From the NCBI GenBank assembly GCA_964588705.1, contig CAZPQV010000100.1:1-6221 (forward strand): DNA of 6,221 bases. Reading direction: 5' to 3'. A model generated the notes under the pieces. It made no database searches. It was given only the letters and a program-made list of their open reading frames with translations, and was not told where the DNA came from. The position numbers were made by a program, and so were the translations under genes. This document shows, in pieces, positions 1-5,541 of this stretch. Numbering within the stretch: position 1 is the first letter of the stretch; the number at the start of each line of letters is the position of its first letter. This stretch comes from CAZPQV01 sp964588705 (GTDB taxonomy: Bacteria; Bacteroidota; Bacteroidia; Flavobacteriales; Weeksellaceae).

Positions 1-584
1 GCACCTTCGTATTCGGCATTGTTAGCCAATGTTCCCGAACTCCTCAACCAAGCCAAAGCTCTATTACTTGCATCGTATTCTACCGGCAGAGTTACAAAAG
101 CAAATGCAGTTGTGAGCGCAAACATGATAACACCAATCAGCAATAAAGTTTTACTTCCACTGGTTGCCATCACTACTATACCTGCCATTAAAACAAACTG
201 AAGAAGTTTGGATGAAAGACTTACCGCCGGCACCATTTTCGAACGAAGCTGTAGCATTGAATAACCTACTGCATGCTGCACAGCATGGCCGGTTTCGTGC
301 GCTGCAACCGCTGCTGCTGCCGCATTTCTCTGCATATAAACACCTTCCGAAAGGTTGATGGTTTTGTTCTGCGGATTGTAATGGTCCGTCAACTGACCAG
401 GAACAGAAATCACCTGAACATCGTGAATACCGTTATCTCTCAACATTTTCTCGGCAATTTCTTTGCCCGACATTCCGTTCATCAGATGAACATTAGAATA
501 GTGTGCAAATTTCGATTTCAGCCTGCTCTGTACAATCATGCTGACAATGAAAATAACACCAATAATTAGATAATAACCACTCAT
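1..584 (-). CDS. Membrane-anchored zinc metallopeptidase, Zn_peptidase_2 (YugP) family, C-terminus cut by window edge
   Basis: Reading leftward from the ATG at 584-582 gives 194 complete codons with no stop before the window edge. The zinc-binding HExxH motif is seen as HETGH at residues 96-100, within AAHETGHAVQH. A conserved E-Y-D at 169-171 (VEYDAS) is the likely third-ligand region. A hydrophobic N-terminal segment (about residues 3-18) and two closely spaced hydrophobic segments (about 126-140 and 146-166) indicate an integral membrane protein with the active site between them. This arrangement matches the neutral zinc metallopeptidases of the COG2738/YugP family, normally about 225-230 residues, so roughly the last 30-35 residues are missing. 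The physiological substrate of this family is largely unknown, so no pathway is assigned. The gene diverges from the acetyltransferase gene to its right. No clear Shine-Dalgarno sequence precedes the start, as is common in Bacteroidota. Confidence 0.93.
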   Translation of the reverse strand, partial: MSGYYLIIGVIFIVSMIVQSRLKSKFAHYSNVHLMNGMSGKEIAEKMLRDNGIHDVQVISVPGQLTDHYNPQNKTINLSEGVYMQRNAAAAAVAAHETGHAVQHAVGYSMLQLRSKMVPAVSLSSKLLQFVLMAGIVVMATSGSKTLLLIGVIMFALTTAFAFVTLPVEYDASNRALAWLRSSGTLANNAEYEG

Positions 585-624
585 ATCAATAATTTTACTT
601 GTTTAAATTAATTGCATTTTTTTA

Positions 625-640
625 TGGAAAAACTATGCCA
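625..640 (-). promoter_or_regulatory. Candidate sigma-54-like (-24/-12) promoter for the metallopeptidase gene
   Basis: On the minus strand this stretch reads TGGCATAGTTTTTCCA. Against the RpoN consensus TGGCAYRNNNNTTGCW it differs at one fixed position (TTCCA instead of TTGCA). It points toward the leftward metallopeptidase, and a start about 12 bases downstream of the -12 element would give a leader of about 30 nt. A competing reading is a Bacteroidota housekeeping -7 box with one mismatch (AAACTTTG, complement of 639-646). Match to consensus is seen; use in the cell is inferred. Confidence 0.35.
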
Positions 641-669
641 AAGTTTACTCTTTTTTTTATATTAATAAT

Positions 670-677
670 TATCTTTG
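670..677 (+). promoter_or_regulatory. Bacteroidota-type -7 box for the acetyltransferase gene
   Basis: TATCTTTG is a perfect match to the Bacteroidota primary-sigma -7 consensus TAnnTTTG and sits 18 bp before the ATG at 696. Transcription would start near 683-685, leaving a leader of about 12 nt. The upstream -33 element is poor: only a TTTA at 644-647, 22 bp away. The same 111-bp intergenic region (585-695) also serves the divergent metallopeptidase gene. Confidence 0.5.
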
Positions 678-695
678 TTTGTTCAATTCAGCACA

Positions 696-1820
696 ATGTC
701 AGAAGTCATTATCAATGAAGTAAAAACTCCGGATGATTTAAAAAAATTCATCACTTTTCCAATGGAGCTTTACAAAAATAACAAAAATTACGTTCCGTCA
801 TTAATAAAGGATGAAACCGAAATCTGGGACAGCAGTCAGAATCCGGCACTTAACTACTCAGAATCAAAACAATATCTTGCCACAAAAAACGGAAAAATTG
901 TTGGAAGAATTGCAGTGATGATCAATCATAAAGAAGCAGAAGAACTTGGAATTAAAAAAGTGCGCTTCGGATGGATTGATTTTATCGATGATTATGATGT
1001 TTCTAAAGCGCTGATTAACCAAGCTATTGAATACGCCAAAGAAAAGGGTGTACACAAGATTGAAGGACCTATGGGTTTCACAAATCTCGATAAAGCCGGA
1101 ATGCTAACTTTCGGGTTCGACAAGCTCTCGACGATGATCGGCATTTACAACCACGATTATTATCCAAAACATCTCGAAAAACTTGGCCTTTCTTTAGAAA
1201 AAGAATGGGTGGAATACGAAATCATGTTCCCTGAAGTTTTACCGGAAAAAGTGGTAAAATTCAACGAGCTTATCAAAGAAAAATATAAACTGAAGGTTTT
1301 AAAGTTTACTAACAAAAAAGAAATCCTGCCCTACATAGAGCCGATGTTTCGCCTTTTGGATGAAACTTACAATACGCTTTCAACCTACACTCCGATTACC
1401 GACGAACAGATAAAAACTTATAAAGAGAAATACTTCGGATTCATCGATAAAGACTTCATTGTTTGCATTGCAGATGAAAACGACAAACTGGTTTCTTTCG
1501 CCATTACAATGCCTTCATATTCCAAAGCTCTGCAAAAAGCGGAGGGAAAACTTCTGCCGTTCGGATGGTGGCACTTTTTGCAGGCCGGAAGAAAAAATGA
1601 CCGCGCAAATTTCTACTTAATCGGTATCCATCCGGAATATCAGAAAAGAGGAATTACCTCAATTATATTCAAAGAAATCTATGATATTTTCAAGCGAAAA
1701 GGCGTGAAATATTTAGAAACAAATCCCGAATTGGTTGAGAATAAAGCGATTCAACTTTTGTGGCAGGACTACAATCCGGTGAACCATAAACGAAGAGCAA
1801 CCTATAAACTGGAATTTTAA
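696..1820 (+). CDS. GNAT-family N-acetyltransferase-like protein, YghO-like
   Basis: The product is a soluble 374-residue protein. Its C-terminal part shows a GNAT acetyl-CoA-binding signature: a hydrophobic strand followed by HPEYQKRGIT (residues 312-321), where QKRGIT fits the Q/R-x-x-G-x-A/T pyrophosphate loop, then an amphipathic helix. A later segment, ENKAIQLLW (348-356), resembles the closing GNAT strand-helix region. The N-terminal half has a second GNAT-like fold pattern (GKIVGRIAV near 66-74) and the segment GPMGFTNLDKAGM (124-136), typical of the large two-domain YghO-type proteins common in Bacteroidota. The substrate cannot be read from the sequence. ATG at 696 is preferred over the in-frame TTG at 675: the TTG lies inside the -7 box and would add seven unconvincing residues. 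The next gene overlaps the stop codon by one base, suggesting coupled translation. Confidence 0.88.
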   Translation: MSEVIINEVKTPDDLKKFITFPMELYKNNKNYVPSLIKDETEIWDSSQNPALNYSESKQYLATKNGKIVGRIAVMINHKEAEELGIKKVRFGWIDFIDDYDVSKALINQAIEYAKEKGVHKIEGPMGFTNLDKAGMLTFGFDKLSTMIGIYNHDYYPKHLEKLGLSLEKEWVEYEIMFPEVLPEKVVKFNELIKEKYKLKVLKFTNKKEILPYIEPMFRLLDETYNTLSTYTPITDEQIKTYKEKYFGFIDKDFIVCIADENDKLVSFAITMPSYSKALQKAEGKLLPFGWWHFLQAGRKNDRANFYLIGIHPEYQKRGITSIIFKEIYDIFKRKGVKYLETNPELVENKAIQLLWQDYNPVNHKRRATYKLEF

Positions 1821-2008
1821 TGAAAAAACAACTTTACATTTACGCTTTTTTCATTTTGCTGTTTGCGGTTTACAATATTTTCTTTCAGGTAGAAGATCAG
1901 AAAACCAATGCTGTTATTAATATTCTGCTTTCCAGCTTTTTATTTCTGTACCTTGCTTATCTCGCTTATTTGATTTTAAAGAAAATAAAAAAAGGTTCAG
2001 GAAAATAG
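1820..2008 (+). CDS. Small two-helix membrane protein of unknown function
   Basis: This 62-residue protein is not one I recognise. It starts with MKK and has two strongly hydrophobic segments, about residues 5-22 and 33-54, separated by a short charged stretch with VEDQK (24-28). It ends in a basic tail (KKIKKGSGK). The positive-inside rule suggests both termini face the cytoplasm, with a short external loop. The start ATG shares its A with the TAA stop of the acetyltransferase gene (TAATG at 1818-1822), so it is probably the second gene of a two-gene transcript and translated by reinitiation. The coupling and protein-like composition support a real gene; the function is unknown. About 88 bp of AT-rich spacer without a convincing terminator separates it from the nuoA promoter. 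Confidence 0.7.
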   Translation: MKKQLYIYAFFILLFAVYNIFFQVEDQKTNAVINILLSSFLFLYLAYLAYLILKKIKKGSGK

Positions 2009-2096
2009 TTATTTATAATCATTCTAAATATTAATTAACTGATTTTTGTTTCTTCCTTTTTTAAAGTAAAATTTTCTATGTCACTCTTTATTTCCG

Positions 2097-2104
2097 TAAC
2101 TTTG
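2097..2104 (+). promoter_or_regulatory. Bacteroidota-type -7 box for the nuo operon
   Basis: TAACTTTG is a perfect match to TAnnTTTG, placed 23 bp before the preferred nuoA ATG at 2128. A TTTT at 2072-2075 lies 21 bp upstream and is a weak -33 candidate. Predicted transcription start is near 2110-2112, giving a leader of about 17 nt. It is the best candidate for the main promoter of the complex I operon and argues against the in-frame TTG at 2110 as the nuoA start. Position and match are seen; activity is inferred. Confidence 0.5.
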
Positions 2105-2127
2105 CTCAGTTGGAAAACTTTGAAGTA

Positions 2128-2499
2128 ATGAATTTACCAGAAAATTACATCCCGATTCTTATACAGGCAATCGTTGGTTTAGGTTTCGTTCTATTATCAG
2201 TTGTTGGGACGCATTTCTTAGGTCCTAAAAGAACAAAAGAAAAAAATGTAAAAAGCGACAGTTTCGAATGTGGAATTGAAGTGGAAGGAAACGCGAGAAC
2301 CCCTTTCTCCGTAAAGTATTTCCTTACGGCAGTTCTGTTTGTACTGTTCGACGTCGAGATTGTATTTTTCTATCCTTACGCCGTAAATTTCAGAGAATTT
2401 GGTGTAGAAGGATTCTTAGCGGTCCTTGCATTCGTAAGCGTGTTTTTCCTTGCATTCCTGTATGTGTGGAAGCGCGGCGCTTTGGATTGGGACAGATAA
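2128..2499 (+). CDS. nuoA: NADH-quinone oxidoreductase (complex I) subunit A
   Basis: NuoA is a membrane-arm subunit of complex I, located next to NuoH and the connecting module near the quinone entry. The 123-residue protein has the three expected transmembrane helices (about 8-30, 63-83 and 91-113). The first cytoplasm-adjacent loop carries the family hallmark SFECGIE (45-51, Cys48). The second helix region carries the conserved acidic pair in LFDVEIVFFYP (73-83, Asp75 and Glu77). The protein ends in WKRGALDWDR, also typical. Length is normal for the family. The ATG at 2128 begins the usual MNLPE-type N-terminus; an in-frame TTG 18 bases earlier sits at the predicted transcription start and is unlikely. 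It is the first gene of the operon, with nuoB 56 bp downstream. Confidence 0.96.
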   Translation: MNLPENYIPILIQAIVGLGFVLLSVVGTHFLGPKRTKEKNVKSDSFECGIEVEGNARTPFSVKYFLTAVLFVLFDVEIVFFYPYAVNFREFGVEGFLAVLAFVSVFFLAFLYVWKRGALDWDR

Positions 2500-2555
2500 T
2501 TTAACTAAATTAAATCTTTGTAAAACTTAGAAAGGTTAACTTTAAAAAGAAAATT

Positions 2556-3113
2556 ATGTCAGATAATAAACCGGTAGTAAGAATGGATGCAACGCCTCCT
2601 GAAGGATATGAAGGTGAAGGTTTTTTTGCTACAAAACTAAGCAGCGTAATTGGACTGGCAAGAAGTTACTCGCTTTGGCCACTGCCTTTTGCAACATCGT
2701 GCTGCGGAATCGAATATATGGCCTTCCTGAACCCTACCTACGACGGTTCGCGTTTCGGAATGGAAAGAAACTCATTCTCCCCTCGTCATGCAGATATGCT
2801 GATGGTGTGCGGAACAATCTCTAAAAAATTAGGACCGGTGCTTAAGCAGGTTTACACGCAAATGGCGGAACCACGTTGGGTGGTGGCTGTTGGTGCATGT
2901 GCTTCAAGCGGTGGTATTTTCGATACTTATTCTGTTCTACAGGGCATTGATAAAATTATTCCTGTTGACGTGTATGTACCAGGATGCCCTCCAAGACCTG
3001 AGCAGATTATTGAAGGCGTAATGCAGGTACAGGCATTAGCACAAAGCGAAAGCATCAGAAGAAGAGATATGCCGGAATACAAAGCATTACTGGAGTCTTA
3101 CGGTATCGATTAA
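2556..3113 (+). CDS. nuoB: NADH-quinone oxidoreductase (complex I) subunit B, carrying cluster N2
   Basis: NuoB (PSST homologue) holds the terminal [4Fe-4S] cluster N2, which passes electrons to quinone at the interface with NuoD. All four cluster ligands are visible in the 185-residue protein: the adjacent pair Cys49-Cys50 in ATSCCGIEYM, Cys115 in VGACASSGG, and Cys144 in VPGCPPRPE. Other family signatures include SPRHADMLMVCGT (75-87) and the RWVVAVG strand (107-113). The N-terminal extension of about 30 residues before the core is charged and has no membrane segment, so the protein is peripheral on the cytoplasmic side. Length is normal and no key residue is missing. The ATG follows an A-rich leader without a Shine-Dalgarno sequence. 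Confidence 0.98.
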   Translation: MSDNKPVVRMDATPPEGYEGEGFFATKLSSVIGLARSYSLWPLPFATSCCGIEYMAFLNPTYDGSRFGMERNSFSPRHADMLMVCGTISKKLGPVLKQVYTQMAEPRWVVAVGACASSGGIFDTYSVLQGIDKIIPVDVYVPGCPPRPEQIIEGVMQVQALAQSESIRRRDMPEYKALLESYGID

Positions 3114-3160
3114 TTTTAGATTAAAAAAGTTAAGGGTAAAAACCTGAAACAAAATAAATT

Positions 3161-3655
3161 ATGACTAACGAGTTTGTTTTAGAAGCGATTAACAGAGAAT
3201 TCCCGGAGAGCGTGGTTTCTTCATCAGAACCGTACGGAATGCTGACTCTGGAAATCAAAAAAGATGATATCAAAAAAGTGGTTCATCATTTAAAAGATTC
3301 TTCACTTGAAATAAATTTCCTTACCGACGTTTGTGGAATCCATTATCCGGAGGATCAGGAAAAAGAACTTGGAGTAATCTATCACCTTCACAATATGAAA
3401 ACGAATTTCAGAATCCGTCTGAAAGCATTTACACAAAGAGAAGGTGCAGAGTTTGATACGCTTACGGATCTTTATGCCGCTGCAAACTGGATGGAGAGAG
3501 AAACTTTCGATTTCTACGGAATCAAATTCAAAGGACATCCGGATTTAAGAGTTATTCTTAATTCGGAAGATTTGGGATATCATCCAATGCTGAAAGAATA
3601 CCGTTTGGAAGACGGAACAAGAACCGATAAAGACGATAAGAAGTTCGGAAGATAA
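3161..3655 (+). CDS. nuoC: NADH-quinone oxidoreductase (complex I) subunit C
   Basis: NuoC (30-kDa subunit) is a cofactor-free peripheral subunit that braces NuoB and NuoD in the connecting module. The 164-residue protein carries the family signature ERETFDFYGIKFKGHPDLR (112-130), followed by the conserved HPMLKEYRLEDG segment (141-152). The N-terminal alpha/beta half contains FLTDVCGIHYP (53-63), also characteristic. It is a stand-alone protein, unlike the fused NuoCD of Escherichia coli, as is usual outside the gammaproteobacteria. The ATG is preceded by an AT-rich spacer of 47 bp with no clear ribosome-binding sequence. A short repeat-containing spacer separates it from nuoD. Confidence 0.97.
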   Translation: MTNEFVLEAINREFPESVVSSSEPYGMLTLEIKKDDIKKVVHHLKDSSLEINFLTDVCGIHYPEDQEKELGVIYHLHNMKTNFRIRLKAFTQREGAEFDTLTDLYAAANWMERETFDFYGIKFKGHPDLRVILNSEDLGYHPMLKEYRLEDGTRTDKDDKKFGR

Positions 3656-3659
3656 AAAC

Positions 3660-3690
3660 GCTTAAAGCCCAATGCTTAAAGCTTAAAGCC
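3660..3690. repeat. Short GCTTAAA repeat cluster in the nuoC-nuoD spacer
   Basis: Three copies of a GCTTAAA unit lie in the 42-bp spacer. GCTTAAAGCC occurs at 3660-3669, GCTTAAA at 3674-3680, and GCTTAAAGCC again at 3681-3690; the last two are directly adjacent. The unit is nearly self-complementary (GCTTAAAGC against GCTTTAAGC), so only weak secondary structure is expected. It encodes nothing. It may belong to a simple intergenic repeat family or be a product of replication slippage. Confidence 0.7.
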
Positions 3691-3697
3691 AAAACTT

Positions 3698-4921
3698 ATG
3701 AAAGACAACGCATTATCAAACATCATAAATCAGTATCAGTCTGAAGAGCATATCGACGGACAGCTGTACACTCTTAACCTTGGTCCTACTCACCCTGCAA
3801 CGCACGGTATTTTCCAGAACGTTCTTACGATGGATGGTGAAAAAATCATTCACGATGAGCAAACTGTAGGTTATATTCACAGAGCGTTTGAAAAAATTTC
3901 TGAAAGAAGAAACTTTGCACAGATCACTACACTTACCGACCGTATGAACTACTGTTCTGCGCCAATCAATAACATGGGATGGCACACCACGGTAGAAAAA
4001 CTCATCGGTTGCGAAGTACCAAAAAGAGTAGATTACATGCGCGTAATCATGATGGAATTGGCACGTATTGCCGACCACATGGTTTGTAACGGTGTAATCG
4101 CAATGGATGCCGGTGCAATTACCGGTCTTACCTATCTGTTCCGCGAAAGAGAGGCAATTTACGAAATGTATGAGCAGATCTGCGGTGCCAGAATGACGAC
4201 CAATATGGGAAGAATTGGTGGTTTCGAAAGAGATTTCTCACCAAAATTCCACGAACTGCTGCAGACTTGGCTGAAGAAATTCCCAAGAATCTGGGGCGAA
4301 TTCTGTGCTCTGAACGAAAGAAACAGAATTTTTATGGACAGAACCATCAACACCGGAGCAATTTCTGCTGAAAGAGCTCTGAACTATGGTTTCACTGGTC
4401 CAAACCTGCGTGCAACAGGTGTCGATTACGACGTGCGTGTTGCCAATCCTTATTCATCATACGAAGATTTCGATTTCATCGTTCCGGTGGGAACTTCAGG
4501 TGATACTTACGACCGATTCATGGTTCGCCAGCACGAAGTATGGGAAAGTTTGAAGATTATTGAGCAGGCTTACAAAAACCTTCCTGATGGTCCTTTCCAC
4601 GCTGACGTTCCGGAATTCTACCTGCCAGAAAAAGCAGATGTATATACTAAGATGGAATCATTAATCTGGCATTTCAAAATTGTAATGGCAGAAACAGAAG
4701 TTCCAGTAGGCGAAGTTTACCACGCGGTAGAAGGCGGAAACGGGGAATTAGGATTCTATCTGGTAAGTGACGGTGGAAGAAGCCCTTACCGCCTGCACTT
4801 CAGAAGACCATGTTTCATTTATTACCAGGCATATCCTGAGATGATTAAAGGCGGAATGATTTCCGATGCAATCCTTACTATGTGTTCTATGAACGTAATT
4901 GCAGGAGAACTGGACGCGTAA
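3698..4921 (+). CDS. nuoD: NADH-quinone oxidoreductase (complex I) subunit D, quinone-site subunit
   Basis: NuoD (49-kDa subunit, related to the large subunit of NiFe hydrogenases) forms the quinone-binding cavity with NuoB. The 407-residue protein contains LGPTHPATHG (28-37) and DRMNYCSAPINN (81-92). By alignment from memory with Thermus Nqo4, His36 and Tyr85 correspond to the quinone head-group ligands His38 and Tyr87, both with the same offset of two. Further signatures are GYIHRAFEK (58-66), RVDYMRVIMMELARI (100-114), and the C-terminal PVGEVYHAVEGGNGELGFYL (336-355) with DGGRSPYRLHFRRP (358-371). As expected for complex I, the cysteines that bind nickel in hydrogenases are absent. Length and motifs indicate an intact gene. 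It is separate from nuoC. A repeat-rich 99-bp spacer follows it. Confidence 0.98.
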   Translation: MKDNALSNIINQYQSEEHIDGQLYTLNLGPTHPATHGIFQNVLTMDGEKIIHDEQTVGYIHRAFEKISERRNFAQITTLTDRMNYCSAPINNMGWHTTVEKLIGCEVPKRVDYMRVIMMELARIADHMVCNGVIAMDAGAITGLTYLFREREAIYEMYEQICGARMTTNMGRIGGFERDFSPKFHELLQTWLKKFPRIWGEFCALNERNRIFMDRTINTGAISAERALNYGFTGPNLRATGVDYDVRVANPYSSYEDFDFIVPVGTSGDTYDRFMVRQHEVWESLKIIEQAYKNLPDGPFHADVPEFYLPEKADVYTKMESLIWHFKIVMAETEVPVGEVYHAVEGGNGELGFYLVSDGGRSPYRLHFRRPCFIYYQAYPEMIKGGMISDAILTMCSMNVIAGELDA

Positions 4922-4926
4922 AAATA

Positions 4927-5011
4927 AGATGTCAGACGTCAGATTTCAGATGTCAGACAAAAATTATAATAAAAGAAAAATCTGATGTCTGTTATTTGAC
5001 ATCTGAAATCT
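4927..5011. repeat. TCAGA-type repeat cluster with alternative hairpins between nuoD and nuoE
   Basis: This non-coding stretch is built from related short units in both orientations. The 11-mer AGATGTCAGAC occurs directly at 4927-4937 and 4948-4958. A perfect 15-bp inverted repeat pairs AGATTTCAGATGTCA (4941-4955) with 4997-5011. A second 14-position inverted repeat pairs CAGACGTCAGATTT (4933-4946) with 4978-4991, with a single G-T (G-U in RNA) pair. The two left arms overlap at 4941-4946, so the hairpins cannot form together. The core between the arms is A-rich. It could be a dispersed intergenic repeat, a tiny non-autonomous element remnant, or an RNA control element of the operon. Only the repeats are seen; any role is inferred. 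Confidence 0.85.
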
Positions 5012-5020
5012 ATAAAGAAA

Positions 5021-5530
5021 ATGAGCGAAACGATTGCTTTTAGACCTGAAACCTTAGAACAGGTAAATAAAATTATCGCAAGATATCCGGAAGGAAGACA
5101 GAAATCTGCCCTCATTCCAGTATTGCATCTTGCACAGAAAGAATTCGGCGGATGGCTTGATGTTCCGGTAATGGATTATGTAGCTGATATTCTTAGCATT
5201 AAACCAATCGAAGTGTATGAAGTGGCAACATTCTACACCATGTTCAATATGAAACCGGTTGGTAAATATGTTCTGGAAGTTTGCAGAACTGGGCCTTGCC
5301 TTACAAGAGGAAGCGAAAAAATCCTCAACCATATCCGTACAACGCTTAATATAAAAGACGGAGAAACTACTGAAGACGGTTTGTTTACACTGAAGCCTTC
5401 AGAATGTCTTGGAGCTTGCGGTTATGCACCGATGATGCTTCTTGGCAAATTTTATCACGAAAATTTAACAACAGAAAAAGTAGACGAAATCCTTGAACTT
5501 TGCAGACAGGGAGCGCTTGCTTTGGATTAA
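5021..5530 (+). CDS. nuoE: NADH-quinone oxidoreductase (complex I) subunit E, [2Fe-2S] cluster N1a protein
   Basis: NuoE (24-kDa subunit) is a thioredoxin-fold protein of the NADH-oxidising module and carries the [2Fe-2S] cluster N1a beside the flavin of NuoF. All four ligands are present in the 169-residue protein: Cys88 and Cys93 in VCRTGPC (87-93), and Cys129 and Cys133 in ECLGAC (128-133), giving the family spacing C-x4-C and C-x3-C. The N-terminal helical part contains SALIPVLHLAQKEFGGWL (29-46), and VYEVATFYTMF (65-75) precedes the thioredoxin-like domain, both typical. The ATG at 5021 lies ten bases after a long potential hairpin and has no strong Shine-Dalgarno sequence. Its TAA stop overlaps an in-frame ATG of nuoF. 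Confidence 0.97.
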   Translation: MSETIAFRPETLEQVNKIIARYPEGRQKSALIPVLHLAQKEFGGWLDVPVMDYVADILSIKPIEVYEVATFYTMFNMKPVGKYVLEVCRTGPCLTRGSEKILNHIRTTLNIKDGETTEDGLFTLKPSECLGACGYAPMMLLGKFYHENLTTEKVDEILELCRQGALALD

Positions 5531-5541
5531 TGAATATAGAA

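Noticed and set aside
19..569. Three plus-strand open frames under the metallopeptidase gene
   Set aside because: They overlap each other and lie opposite a minus-strand gene with clear HExxH and membrane motifs; none resembles a known protein.
675..695. Upstream in-frame TTG start for the acetyltransferase
   Set aside because: The TTG is part of the perfect -7 box TATCTTTG, so it would not be in the transcript, and the ATG at 696 gives a sensible N-terminus.
2007..2070. Possible terminator after the small membrane protein gene
   Set aside because: Only a five-base complementarity (AGTTA at 2007-2011 with TAACT at 2036-2040) and a loose T-rich run are present; there is no GC-rich stem.
2110..2127. 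Upstream in-frame TTG start for nuoA adding six residues
   Set aside because: It coincides with the predicted transcription start just after the TAACTTTG box, and the family N-terminus begins at the ATG at 2128.
3716..4078. A 120-codon minus-strand frame inside nuoD, and similar minus-strand frames under nuoC, nuoE and nuoF
   Set aside because: They are antisense to strongly conserved complex I genes, have low-quality compositions and no recognisable motif.
4941..5011. Intrinsic terminator ending the operon after nuoD
   Set aside because: The stems are AT-rich with 31-41 base loops and no T-run follows the outer arm; nuoE and nuoF clearly continue the same complex.
4933..5011. CRISPR array
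   Set aside because: Units are too short, occur in both orientations, and have no regular spacers.
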